Below, piece after piece: positions 43,937 through 53,172 of a stretch of DNA of 64,000 bases. A program made the translations under genes and the position numbers. Each line of letters begins with the position of its first letter. The stretch's first letter is position 1. The stretch is from contig JAJFGU010000022.1 of NCBI GenBank assembly GCA_021775955.1, forward strand, positions 124,001 through 188,000, given 5' to 3'. Origin of the DNA: Alphaproteobacteria bacterium (GTDB lineage: Bacteria; Pseudomonadota; Alphaproteobacteria; Micavibrionales; Micavibrionaceae). The notes below the pieces were generated by a model. It was not told where the DNA came from, ran no database searches, and was given only the letters and a program-made list of their open reading frames with translations.

Positions 43937-46237
43937 TTACTGCTCCCTGGAACCGACCTCATTTATCTGCGGATCGTCTTGCATAAAGCCTAAAAGTCCC
44001 TCACTCGCCAGACCATCGGCATCCATATCATTGAACAGCTGATAAGAGCGAATGGCGTCCTGGGTCAGCGGCCCGATCAGCCCGTCAGCCGGACCGGGAT
44101 ACAGGCCAAGCTGCATCAGGTATTGCTGGACCTGCGCGGTCACAATACGGTCCGAATTCCTTTTCAGCATCGCCGCTGATGGCGCGGGTGGAGCCTCCTC
44201 CACGACGCTTGTTGTGACGACATTTTCGCTCTCGCTGGCGACCGGCTTTGCAGCACGCTTCACCGGCACCTTTTTCACCGCCGCTGCTTCGGGCACGATA
44301 TTCACCGGATTGCCGCCACCCATTTCATCGGCAATCCTGTTGACATCGGACAGCTTGATATTCAGCGTTTTCGCCAGTTGCTCCAGCGCCGCTTTGGCTT
44401 CGGGGCTTCCGGCATCGGCGGCGGTCTTGTACCACTTTAAGGCCTCATCCGGCTTGGCGGTACCGAGCAGCGCATTTTCATGGATCAACCCGAGATTATA
44501 AGCCGCTTCGGTAATGCCTTTTCCCGCGGCGTTCTCAAAATACACCGCCGCCTTTTGCGGGTCATACTCGACGCCGACCCCTTCGATATAGGCAATGCCG
44601 AGGTTGTATTGCGCCTCCGGATGACCCAGCGTCGCGGCGGTTTCATACCAGGCAATCGCCTGCTCGATGTCTTTGTAAACGCCCAGGCCCTGATGATACA
44701 AAACGCCAAGATTGTAGCGTGCATTGGCAATTCCGGCATCGGCGGCTTCGCGGAACCAAACCGCCGCCTTCTTATAGCTTTGGGTGACGCCGCCATGACC
44801 GGCTGTATAAATCGCGGCCAGATCGTGCTGCGCCTCCGGCACACCGTCAAAGGCCTGTCTTTCAATTTCCTTTATCTTGGCGGGCAGGTTGCGATCCGCT
44901 TTAATCCGTGCCCTGAGATCGTCTTGCGCTGGCGCGGGTGCAGGGAGCTCCGGCTCCATAACGGCTGGCTCAATACTTGCCACCTCAACCGGCGCAGCTT
45001 CATCCAGTGCCCCCGGCTCGATCTCGTTTAAACGCGCTGCCACAGCGTCCGGATTGCTTTCAAGCGCGGCCAGAAGCTGGTCTTCATTGTTGAGGTCAAG
45101 CGCTCCTATATCGTCGCGGATATCGCGTCCCCTATCTGTTGCAAGGGGGTCTGTTTCAAAGGGCTCGGTTTCAAAAGGCACAGGCTCTATTTCATCAGGC
45201 TCCGGCTCAATCGCGACCGCCTGAACGGCCTCCTCTTCTTTATCGAAGACAGGCTGCCATGTCAGTTCTTCCAAAGACGGAACCGCCACCTTGGTTTCAG
45301 ACAGCTCCTTTTCAAACATCGGAAGCTGCGCCTCTCTGGAGCCCTGAATTTCACTCAGGAGCAACCCGGCCAGCAGGCCCGCAATAAGAACCGTCGTCAC
45401 ACCCGTGGTTTGTAAATTAACAAACTTCTGCCACCACAGCCCGGCGGCCGCTTTACCATCCTCAAGAAGTGCAGGCTCGTCCGCCTTTTGCGCGACAACG
45501 CCGCCCGTGCCCTGATCCGCCAGAACCACCATCGCTTTGGCGTTCAGCGCATCGCGGGTTTGAATAACGGTTTCCTCGATCCGGTCGACCTTGCGCAGCA
45601 TACGGCTTCGATCCTGCGCCGCTTTTTCGATTTTGCGCGCCAGCTGGCTATGTTCGCTGATAGCCTCCTCTATCTTATTATCGAGCGTATCGAATTTGGT
45701 TTCGTTTTCATTGACGCGTTTGGTCAGCGATACATAAGCTGCAACGCTGCCGACGATCTTTTCGTTCTGATCCTTGTGGAGCTTTTCCAGCGCCAGTTGA
45801 TGCCTGCGCAGAACGGCTTCCGTCTTTTTGCGTTGTTCCAGCTCGGCTTTAAGCTCTTCATAGCTCTTTTGGTCGAGCAGGGTTTTGCCCTGGAGCTGTG
45901 TCAGCATCTCACGAGTTTCCAGCACCTCTTCAAGCGCTTCCCTGGTGACTTCTTCCGTGCGCCCGACCTTTTTGGCGCTTTCATTCTGGCGGGTAGAAAT
46001 TTTCTGCTCGAGATGGATATAAGCCTGCTCGCTGCGCGCGGCGCGCTCTTCCAGCTCACCGATCGTGTCACGATAGCGATCCATCTCCTTCAGCAGCTTG
46101 CCACGCTCGGATTGAGCGGTTTTCAGACGCTCATTCAGCGCCCTTAACAAACCAACGATTTGCAGATCTTTGTTTTCTTCCTGATCGTCCGGATTATCAA
46201 AAAAAACCCGGCCTTCGGCTGTTCGTTTGAACCCCAT
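43937..46237 (-). CDS. PodJ-like polar organizing protein: coiled coil, TM, Sel1 repeats, peptidoglycan-binding domain
   Basis: It is 766 aa. A cytoplasmic coiled coil (about 25-245) is followed by one membrane helix (about 278-295: TGVTTVLIAGLLAGLLLSEI), an acidic Pro/Glu-rich periplasmic linker (about 300-440), four or more Sel1-type repeats (about 465-620: AQHDLAAIYTAG, ARYNLGVLYHQGLG, AQYNLGIAYIEGVG, AAYNLGLIHENALLG), a second linker, and a C-terminal peptidoglycan-binding-like domain (about 700-760: QYLMQLGLYPGPADGLIGP). This order matches Caulobacter PodJ, a pole-organizing protein, though it is shorter. A Sel1-containing envelope sensor unrelated to polarity is the alternative. Confidence 0.8.
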   Translation of the reverse strand: MGFKRTAEGRVFFDNPDDQEENKDLQIVGLLRALNERLKTAQSERGKLLKEMDRYRDTIGELEERAARSEQAYIHLEQKISTRQNESAKKVGRTEEVTREALEEVLETREMLTQLQGKTLLDQKSYEELKAELEQRKKTEAVLRRHQLALEKLHKDQNEKIVGSVAAYVSLTKRVNENETKFDTLDNKIEEAISEHSQLARKIEKAAQDRSRMLRKVDRIEETVIQTRDALNAKAMVVLADQGTGGVVAQKADEPALLEDGKAAAGLWWQKFVNLQTTGVTTVLIAGLLAGLLLSEIQGSREAQLPMFEKELSETKVAVPSLEELTWQPVFDKEEEAVQAVAIEPEPDEIEPVPFETEPFETDPLATDRGRDIRDDIGALDLNNEDQLLAALESNPDAVAARLNEIEPGALDEAAPVEVASIEPAVMEPELPAPAPAQDDLRARIKADRNLPAKIKEIERQAFDGVPEAQHDLAAIYTAGHGGVTQSYKKAAVWFREAADAGIANARYNLGVLYHQGLGVYKDIEQAIAWYETAATLGHPEAQYNLGIAYIEGVGVEYDPQKAAVYFENAAGKGITEAAYNLGLIHENALLGTAKPDEALKWYKTAADAGSPEAKAALEQLAKTLNIKLSDVNRIADEMGGGNPVNIVPEAAAVKKVPVKRAAKPVASESENVVTTSVVEEAPPAPSAAMLKRNSDRIVTAQVQQYLMQLGLYPGPADGLIGPLTQDAIRSYQLFNDMDADGLASEGLLGFMQDDPQINEVGSREQ

Positions 46238-46420
46238 AGCCTAAATGCCCCATTTACTCGAGTTAATGTGTATGGAATCGGATTATATAGATTTTGGAAA
46301 ATCCCGCCAAGAAAATTCCAACTATCGCTCCACAAGCCTTAGGGTGAGAGGACCCAGACCAAAAGGACTTGCTCTTTATCAGGGCTTTGGTGTAGCTTTT
46401 GGCCGTTGAAATATCTTTGT

Positions 46421-46494
46421 TGGGGTATAGCCAAGTGGTAAGGCACCGGTTTTTGGTATCGGCATCCCTGGTTCGAATCCAGGTACCCCAGCCA
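46421..46494 (+). tRNA. tRNA-Gln (anticodon TTG)
   Basis: Acceptor arms TGGGGTA (46421-46427) and TACCCCA (46484-46490) pair fully; discriminator G, then encoded CCA. D-arm GCCAAGTGGTAAGGC, anticodon loop with TTG in GGTTTTTGGTATC, and T-arm GGTTCGAATCC. Closely matches bacterial tRNA-Gln. Confidence 0.95.
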
Positions 46495-46538
46495 TTTAGT
46501 CCACGTTTTTCCAAACACAGAGAATATATGCGCTTCAG

Positions 46539-46558
46539 GCCCGCAACTGGCGGGCTTT
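46539..46558 (+). terminator. Terminator-like hairpin after tRNA-Gln
   Basis: GCCCGC (46539-46544), a 5-nt loop, GCGGGC (46550-46555), followed by only three T residues. Stem is strong, tail weak. Confidence 0.45.
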
Positions 46559-46657
46559 CGGCGTAGGCTCATTTTTGTCAAACAGCAGAGAACGGGATTC
46601 CGACCTGAACATGGCCCGTTTTCTCTGCGGTCCTTTTTCCCGTTTGAGGAGCCGTCG

Positions 46658-46786
46658 AATTCCCTGCTTATCAGGGAATTAACAGGGAATTTTTTGATTT
46701 CACGGACATCTAACAAAGAGAAAAACAGAGAAAACCGGGCCTTTACTATGACCAGCGGCAAAAATAACAGGGAATTTACAGGGAAA
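46658..46786. repeat. Repeated CAGGGAATT motifs downstream of tRNA-Gln
   Basis: AATTCCCTG (46658-46666) and CAGGGAATT (46672-46680) form a 9-bp hairpin with a 5-nt loop. Further direct copies lie at 46683-46691 and 46768-46776, with a partial copy at 46779-46786, just before the stop of the recombinase remnant. They may be recombinase-binding or terminator sequences. Confidence 0.55.
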
Positions 46787-46788
46787 GA

Positions 46789-48069
46789 TCAGGCGGCCTG
46801 GAGAACGTCGAAACTATATATGATGCATTTTCCGACATGCGCATCGGAGCACCCTTCACGCCAGGCAATTTCAGTTAGGGTCATTCCGGCAAAATGTTCA
46901 TCACGCCACACCATGCCCTGGACCAGCTTCTTCAACTTGCTTGTGGGAAGATCGAAAATATCTGCCGCATCCTTTGGCTCGATGACGATGGCGCCGCGCC
47001 TGGTCGATCCGGTTTTATAGGGCACCGAAATCTCGAACTCTTCATCATATCCAGTAACGCTTACGTTCAGATGCTTTTCAACCAGTTTTTGAAACCCTGC
47101 TGGTTTTAGCCGGATGATCAAATGATCAAGACTAATCGTAATTTTATCGACACATTTCCGGATCAAATCATAGGTCGGAATGTCCTCCTGGTTTTTTAGC
47201 ACGTGATCCAGAACCGGCCCATCTTCTTCCCCGCAAAGTCTCCTGATTTCACTCCGGACAGATTTCTCAATCAGGGCTTCAATCTCATGCGCCGGCAGCC
47301 GCGCCATTACCCCGTTCGGATGATCCCGGTCCTGCAACAAGTTCTGCGAGATATAATAGCAATACTGCCTGCCATGGCGCTTCGTGAATGTCGGGCTGTA
47401 AACAATACCGTCCATATCATACAACAAACCCTGCAGCATATGCCGTCGCTTGGTTTGTTCCGTCCTGATAACGGCTTGCTCCTTGAGTTTTGCTTGCGCA
47501 TATTCCCAGGTATCAGGGGGGATGATGCCTTCATGCAACCCGTCATGAATTTTACCCTTGTGCGAGATCTTCCCGATATAGGCCGGGTTTTTCAAAATCG
47601 CATAGAGCGCACCGCGAGAGAAATTAACCCCGCCATAAGTTTTGCCTTTTTGTGATATGCGGACCGGGCTTTTTATCTCATCGTGCTCCAGTTCCTCTTT
47701 TAAAGCTCTGACGCTTCCGAGGGCGAGATAGCGATCAAAGATATGCTGCGCCGTTTTTACCTCTTCGGGGTTGGCGACCAGTTGCCGGTTCTCGATCCTG
47801 TAGGGCAAAGGATCTGTAAGACGATAGCGAGGTTTCTCACGTTCGCGCATAATTCCATCAATCTTCTTTAATAGAGTTAGATCCTGATAATTTTTTTCAA
47901 AATTTTGCTGCCCCGCAACATGTTCCTTGGAATCTAGCCCTAGAATTCCTTCGGCAGTTTTAAGCAAAATCTCTTTAAGATCTATTTTAAACATTGGCTT
48001 TGTTATCCAAAGTATCAATTTCTGTACGTAAAATGGGGGTTTGTATGGCTTCGACCAAAAAACACCCAC
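46789..48069 (-). pseudogene. Serine recombinase remnant lacking the catalytic domain
   Basis: The 426-aa frame keeps the C-terminal part of a large serine recombinase: the Recombinase domain (about 85-185: LVANPEEVKTAQHIFDRYL, FSRGALYAILKNPAYIGK, HEGIIPPDTWEYAQ), a zinc-ribbon-like region without its cysteine knuckle (LLYDMDGIVYSPTF), and a helical tail with an HTH-like end (TLTEIAWREGCSDAHVGKCI). The N-terminal resolvase domain with the catalytic serine is missing; residues 1-60 do not resemble it. It cannot recombine alone. It lies just downstream of tRNA-Gln, facing it, and is probably what remains of an integrated element. Confidence 0.75.
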
Positions 48070-48185
48070 CTAATGAATATTCCATAACTTAACAGGCGTT
48101 TTTGTAACATAGAAGACTTAAGATTATCAATAAAAAATTGAGATAATGATGCGAACAGTTTGTTATTGTGGGCGGCTAATATTAG

Positions 48186-48222
48186 CCATAAAATTGTGTG
48201 ATGACAACCAGTATGAAAACAT
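48186..48222. repeat. Copy 1 of a 37-bp imperfect direct repeat
   Basis: It begins CCATAAAATTGTGT and continues with a second, diverged half. About 29 of 37 positions match the copy at 53423-53459. The two copies flank the RND/APC/HNH module. The rest of the 48070-48342 gap shows nothing else. Confidence 0.5.
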
Positions 48223-48342
48223 TAGTTTTTTGTATAGCCAATTCGATAATAACAAATGCCGGGAAACATTGGATTGAAGGAGGCCATTTTTCAGAGGATT
48301 TTCTGTATAGGCTCTAAACACTATTCCGTATAAGATTGCGCT

Positions 48343-50832
48343 ATGAATATCTTCCAAAAAACGTATGAAAAGTTGATTTTTGATCGTCCGGTCATTGCGC
48401 TTTTGTTGATTTTTTCAGTGACTGCCTTTTTTGGCTATCATGCCCAAAATTTTCGCCTTGATGCGTCCTCGGAAACTCTGGCGCTGGAAAATGACAGGGC
48501 TGTTAAATATTACCGCTCCATTAGTGCACACTATGGGTCTGATGATTATCTGGTGATCACCTATACGCCGAAAACAGAAGATCCTTTCAGCCCTAAAATT
48601 TTAGCCGATCTACAAGACCTTCGGGATAAGCTCACCGCGCTGGAGCGTATACAATCTGTAACATCTATTCTTGATGTGCCGCTTGTCAGTAGCCCACCCG
48701 TGACGCTCGAAGAGCTAAGCAATCATGTTCCCACTTTGGACAACCCTGATACAGACCGGGATCTGGCTAGGCAGGAATTAATTTCCAGCCCTTTATATAG
48801 CGATCTTCTGATGAGCCGGGATGGCAAAACGACAGCACTTTTTGTTATTTTTCACGTGGATGAAACCCTGGAGGCATTGCTTGACACGCGCGACAAGCTA
48901 CGGGAAAAGGGGCTGGAAAACGGCCTGAGTGACCAGAAAAAAGGGAGGCTAAAAGAAACGGAAAAATCTTACACAGATTATAACGCCCGCTTTCAGGACC
49001 AGTGGCAACGTGATATTGCGGATGTTCGCACCATCCTTGAACAGCACAAGGATAAAGCCGACATATATTTGGGTGGTGTGCCGATGATTGTTGCCGATTC
49101 CATCGCCTTTATCGCTCGTGATTTGCGAATATTCGGCGTGGGCATTCTGATTTTTCTTACCATACTTCTCGCTCTGATCTTTCGCAGAGTTCAGTGGGTG
49201 TGGTTGCCGATGGCCGTGTGTTTTTGCGTTGGCGTCTGTGTGATCGGGTTTCTTGGGCTGGTAAACTGGCCGGTCACGATTGTTTCATCCAACTTCATAT
49301 CTCTACTGCTGATTTTCACGCTGTCTTTTTGTGTTCACCAGATCGAGCGTTACCGCGAATGTGTGTTCGAAAATCCTGGTGCAGACCAACGCACTCTGGT
49401 GCATGAGATGGTACGCACAATCAGTGTGCCCTGTTTTTACATGGTGTTAACCACCATCGTGGCGTTTGGCTCTCTGGTTGTAAGCAACATTCGACCGATT
49501 ATTGATTTCGGCTGGATGATGGCAATCGGACTGGCTATAGCATTCGTGATTTCATTTACCCTGTTTCCGGCGCTGCTGATGTTTTTAAAACCGGAACCGC
49601 CGCGCACGGGCCATGATATGACTGGGAAAATCACCTTGTTTTTCGCTCACCTTATTCAAAGGCGCGGGAAGATCATCCTTGCAGGGTTTTTTATTCTCCT
49701 CATTCTGAGCGTTTGGGGAATGAGCTTTCTATACGTGCAAAACCGTTTCATCGATTATTACAAGCAGGATACAGCTATTTATCAGGGCATGGAAGTCATC
49801 GACCGAAAGCTCGGCGGCACCACCCCGCTGGATATCATTATTGATGCGCCGCTGGACTTTATAGAGTTTCAGAGAGAAGAAGCAGAGTTTATGGCAGAAG
49901 AAGGGTTTGGCATGCCAGAAGGCCCGCCGATCCTTGAAGGCTACTGGTTTTCCGACATTGTGATGGAAGATACCGCAGCGATCCACAATTATCTCGACAC
50001 CCTGCCCGAAACGGGAAAAGTTTTGTCCTTTTATACGACAGTGCAGCTTTTGCAAAATTTGAAAGACGCTAGACCCATAGACCGCTTTTATCTAGGGGTT
50101 CTCTACAACAAGATTCCTGATGATGTGAAAGACTTTTTGTTTGCGCCCTATATTGCGGCTGACGGCAATCAGCTACGTTTCAGTATTCGTGTGTTCGAGT
50201 CTATAGGAGAACTTGATCGCCAAGTCTTGCTGGACAAAATTCACGACCATCTGACCGCCGAATTAGGTCTTGCCGAGGAGCAAGTCCATATGACGGGCAT
50301 GCTGGTTTTGTATAACAATGTTCTGCAGACCCTTTTCCGTTCTCAGATTTTAACACTGTGGGTCGTGTTCATAACGATGTTTACAATCTTTTTGTTCTTA
50401 TTTCGTAATCTCAAGGTCGCCGCTGTGGCGATTATTCCCAACATCACCATCACCCTCATGGTGCTTGGTGCCATGGGGTGGATGAATATCCCGCTAGATA
50501 TCATGACTATCACAATTGCGGCCATCTGCTTTGGCACTGCCGATGACAATACCATTCACTACGTACACCGTATGATCAAGGAATTCAAAACCCACGGACA
50601 TTACTGGCAAGCCATTGAGAACGCTCACACTACGATTGGACGCGCTGTCTATTATACCGGCATTACCGTTATTCTCGGCTTTTCCATTCTGGCCTTTTCA
50701 AATTTTGTGCCCACCATCTATTTCGGCTTGCTGATCGGTTTTTCGATGCTTATGGCCCTCATGGCTAACCTGGCCCTGTTGCCACTGCTCATGGTTTTAT
50801 TCAAGCCGCTGGGCAAGGAAAGGTCGTCGTGA
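48343..50832 (+). CDS. RND superfamily (MMPL-type) exporter
   Basis: It is 829 aa with two repeats, each a membrane helix, a large periplasmic domain and a five-helix bundle. N-terminal half: helix at about 19-36, periplasmic about 40-255, helices about 260-415. C-terminal half: helix about 440-462, periplasmic about 465-650, helices about 660-820. The conserved AICFGTADDNTIHYVHRM (about 725-742) carries acidic residues that could relay protons. It belongs to the group of predicted RND exporters without MFP or OMF partners, which includes hopanoid/lipid exporters. No such partner gene is adjacent. The stop overlaps the permease start. Confidence 0.85.
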   Translation: MNIFQKTYEKLIFDRPVIALLLIFSVTAFFGYHAQNFRLDASSETLALENDRAVKYYRSISAHYGSDDYLVITYTPKTEDPFSPKILADLQDLRDKLTALERIQSVTSILDVPLVSSPPVTLEELSNHVPTLDNPDTDRDLARQELISSPLYSDLLMSRDGKTTALFVIFHVDETLEALLDTRDKLREKGLENGLSDQKKGRLKETEKSYTDYNARFQDQWQRDIADVRTILEQHKDKADIYLGGVPMIVADSIAFIARDLRIFGVGILIFLTILLALIFRRVQWVWLPMAVCFCVGVCVIGFLGLVNWPVTIVSSNFISLLLIFTLSFCVHQIERYRECVFENPGADQRTLVHEMVRTISVPCFYMVLTTIVAFGSLVVSNIRPIIDFGWMMAIGLAIAFVISFTLFPALLMFLKPEPPRTGHDMTGKITLFFAHLIQRRGKIILAGFFILLILSVWGMSFLYVQNRFIDYYKQDTAIYQGMEVIDRKLGGTTPLDIIIDAPLDFIEFQREEAEFMAEEGFGMPEGPPILEGYWFSDIVMEDTAAIHNYLDTLPETGKVLSFYTTVQLLQNLKDARPIDRFYLGVLYNKIPDDVKDFLFAPYIAADGNQLRFSIRVFESIGELDRQVLLDKIHDHLTAELGLAEEQVHMTGMLVLYNNVLQTLFRSQILTLWVVFITMFTIFLFLFRNLKVAAVAIIPNITITLMVLGAMGWMNIPLDIMTITIAAICFGTADDNTIHYVHRMIKEFKTHGHYWQAIENAHTTIGRAVYYTGITVILGFSILAFSNFVPTIYFGLLIGFSMLMALMANLALLPLLMVLFKPLGKERSS

Positions 50833-52103
50833 TCGAAAAAACCCAGCAGGAGGGACACCTTAAACGCAGCATCTCCCTACCATTTTTAATTTTTTATGGT
50901 CTTGGCACAATGATCGGCGGTGGTGTTTACGCTCTGACTGGCAAGGTGGCTGGAATTGCCGGTATGTATATGCCCATTGCTTTTGTACTTTCGGCGTTTC
51001 TGGCCCTTATAACGGCTTTTTCCTATGCCGAGCTCGCTGCGCGTTTTCCTTTGAGCGCCGGTGAAGTCCGCTATGTTAATGCTGCCTTTTCCCGCAAAAC
51101 TTTTGCGTCCCTGATCGGGTGGCTAGTTGTTTTCACGGGCGTAGTTTCCTCGGCCGCACTGGCAAATGCAACAGCAGGATTCATTCAGGATTTTATAGAC
51201 CTGCCAACAGCACCCCTCATAGTGGCGATTGTGTTGGCTCTGGGTGTTATCGCGGCCTGGGGCATATCGGAATCGGTGGCCCTGATAACACTTATCACCT
51301 TGATAGAGATTGGCGGCCTTCTTCTTGTTGTCTTTATGGGACGGCATGATCTGGCAACACTCGGAACCCGCTGGCCTGAGCTTGTGCCGCAGGCTGAGCT
51401 GTATGATCTTGCACTATGGAGCAGCATTTTCAGCGGGGCCTTTCTTGCGTTCTATGCCTTTATCGGCTTTGAAGACATGGTCAATGTCGCTGAAGAAGTT
51501 AAAGATGCCCACCGCACCATGCCGCTGGCGATTATCATCTGCATTATCGCCACGCTGGTTATTTACGTGCTGGTGTCACTGGTGGCCGTGCTGACCGTAT
51601 CGCCGGAGGAACTGGCACAAAGCAATACGCCCATGGCCAGCATAATGGATCATAACGGCACAAATGTACCACCTTATCTGATGGGCTTGATTAGCATGCT
51701 GGCGACGGTAAACGGTGTTTTGGTGCAGATGATCATGGGGACCAGGGTTTTATACGGCATGGCAAAAGGCGGGGAAGCGCCCAAACTGTTTGGTCATGTC
51801 AATCCAAAGACCCAAACGCCTTTGCTGGCTACGGGAACGGTTATGGCTGCTGTTCTTATTTTGGCAGCGTTGTTTGATCTAACAACACTGGCGAAAGTGG
51901 CAAGCACAATTATCCTGTTTGTTTTTGCATCGGTAAACGCCTCACTTTTAAAAATAAAATGGGCAGATGAAGAAAAATCGGACGGCTTGTTTACGGTTCC
52001 CTTTGTGCTGCCCTTGGCTGGGTTTGTAATCTGTAGCACAATGCTTATTTTTGAAATCTGGAAAGCATTCGCTCATTATCCACCCCATATAACAATACAA
52101 TAG
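50829..52103 (+). CDS. APC-family amino acid permease
   Basis: It is 424 aa with about twelve hydrophobic segments. The APC signature is near the N-terminus (FLIFYGLGTMIGGGVYALTG), with FYAFIGFEDMVNVAEEVKDAHRTMP further on. The substrate cannot be deduced. The GTG start at 50829 overlaps the exporter stop by 4 nt, so the pair is translationally coupled. Confidence 0.9.
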   Translation: MIEKTQQEGHLKRSISLPFLIFYGLGTMIGGGVYALTGKVAGIAGMYMPIAFVLSAFLALITAFSYAELAARFPLSAGEVRYVNAAFSRKTFASLIGWLVVFTGVVSSAALANATAGFIQDFIDLPTAPLIVAIVLALGVIAAWGISESVALITLITLIEIGGLLLVVFMGRHDLATLGTRWPELVPQAELYDLALWSSIFSGAFLAFYAFIGFEDMVNVAEEVKDAHRTMPLAIIICIIATLVIYVLVSLVAVLTVSPEELAQSNTPMASIMDHNGTNVPPYLMGLISMLATVNGVLVQMIMGTRVLYGMAKGGEAPKLFGHVNPKTQTPLLATGTVMAAVLILAALFDLTTLAKVASTIILFVFASVNASLLKIKWADEEKSDGLFTVPFVLPLAGFVICSTMLIFEIWKAFAHYPPHITIQ

Positions 52104-52205
52104 GTTACTGTAACAAAAAACTAATAATTATTGACGTTTGCCAGGATGGGAATTGAACCAGCGCCCATAATCTGTAAAAAAGACCTGAGAAAAGTTATTG
52201 CCTGA

Positions 52206-52229
52206 CTACACACACAGCCATTCTCTATT
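52206..52229 (-). pseudogene. Short serine-recombinase 3' remnant
   Basis: Read on the minus strand it gives QNREWLCV and a stop, closely matching the EYKKWLCA stop of the recombinase fragment at 54126. About 29 of 36 bases match across 52190-52226 and 54113-54149. Nothing longer is recognisable. It lies in the gap before the HNH gene. Confidence 0.4.
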
Positions 52230-52257
52230 TTGCGCTGCCGGAGATTGCGGTAAAGCT

Positions 52258-53172
52258 ATGGCCAAAGCAGTTTTTATTACAAAAGTTGATCCGACTTATG
52301 ACGATTTGCCGGAAGACAGGTATCATTTTCCTAAAACGTATTTGAATCAAGATCAACAGACAATCGGCGACTGGATTGTTTATTATGAACCGCGACGCCC
52401 CAGCGGAGATTTAGGTGGTTCTGGTGGGCGCCAGGTCTACTTTGCGATGGCACAAGTTCGTGAAGTTGTAACAGATTCTAATCTACCAGATCACTACTAT
52501 GCCTATGTTGCTCCTGAAACTTACCGGGAGTTGTTTTATCCTGTTCCTTTTAAGGAGGACACTTTCTATTATGAATCTGCTTTGCAAAAAGAAGATGGAA
52601 GCACAAATAAGGGTGCATTTGGTCGAGCGGTGCGTCTTATACCAGATGACGAATTTGAACTAATTATTAAAGCGGGCTTTGCTCCTGTTATTAACGACAT
52701 CAAAGAAAATACTATGCTAAAGGTTCCTGAATATGCTTTTTCAGATCAAGAACAAGAAGAATTTACACGCCCAATTATTGAGCAAATTATAAGAAAGCCC
52801 TTTAGAGAAGCTTCCTTTTCTAAACTCGTAAAAGGAGTTTATCAGCAAACTTGTGCTTTAACCGGACTCAAAGTTATAAACGGTGGCGGCCGGTCGGAAG
52901 TTGAAGCGGCGCATATCATGCCAGTTGCAGAAAATGGACCCGATACGATCAGAAACGGACTAGCGTTATCGCGTACTATGCACTGGATATTTGATCGAGG
53001 ATTAATTTCGGTAGATGATGACTATTCTATCCTTAAAGCTAAGGGGAAGATTCCTGAATCAGTTGACCAATTATTAAACCCTGATGGTCATATAATTTTG
53101 CCAGACACCTCAGCTTTTTTGCCGCACAAAAAATACCTTCACTTTCATAGAGAGAATATATTTAAGGGCTGA
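52258..53172 (+). CDS. HNH nuclease with an N-terminal PUA/EVE-like domain
   Basis: It is 304 aa from the ATG at 52258 (MAKAVFITK). Residues about 1-130 (YHFPKTYLNQD, GDWIVYYEPRRPSG, QVYFAMAQVREV, HYYAYV) resemble the beta-barrel of EVE/PUA-like domains that bind modified bases; this is an inference from pattern. Residues about 210-290 are an HNH_2-type nuclease: CALTGLKV, VEAAHIMPVAENGPD, NGLALSRTMHWIFDRGLI. No methyltransferase is nearby, which suits a modification-dependent (type IV-like) restriction enzyme. A frameshifted XRE gene follows directly. The region is AT-rich. Confidence 0.75.
   Translation: MAKAVFITKVDPTYDDLPEDRYHFPKTYLNQDQQTIGDWIVYYEPRRPSGDLGGSGGRQVYFAMAQVREVVTDSNLPDHYYAYVAPETYRELFYPVPFKEDTFYYESALQKEDGSTNKGAFGRAVRLIPDDEFELIIKAGFAPVINDIKENTMLKVPEYAFSDQEQEEFTRPIIEQIIRKPFREASFSKLVKGVYQQTCALTGLKVINGGGRSEVEAAHIMPVAENGPDTIRNGLALSRTMHWIFDRGLISVDDDYSILKAKGKIPESVDQLLNPDGHIILPDTSAFLPHKKYLHFHRENIFKG

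Noticed and set aside
46658-46786. CRISPR array
   Set aside because: The CAGGGAATT copies are 9 bp long and irregularly spaced; no repeat-spacer periodicity and no cas genes.
48343-52103. Part of the 55-64 kb export system
   Set aside because: The RND exporter and APC permease are several kilobases away, separated by recombinase remnants and two pseudogenes, and show no adaptor-binding features.
52142-52165. tRNA gene on the minus strand
   Set aside because: Only a T-loop-like string is present; no acceptor, D or anticodon arms can be built.
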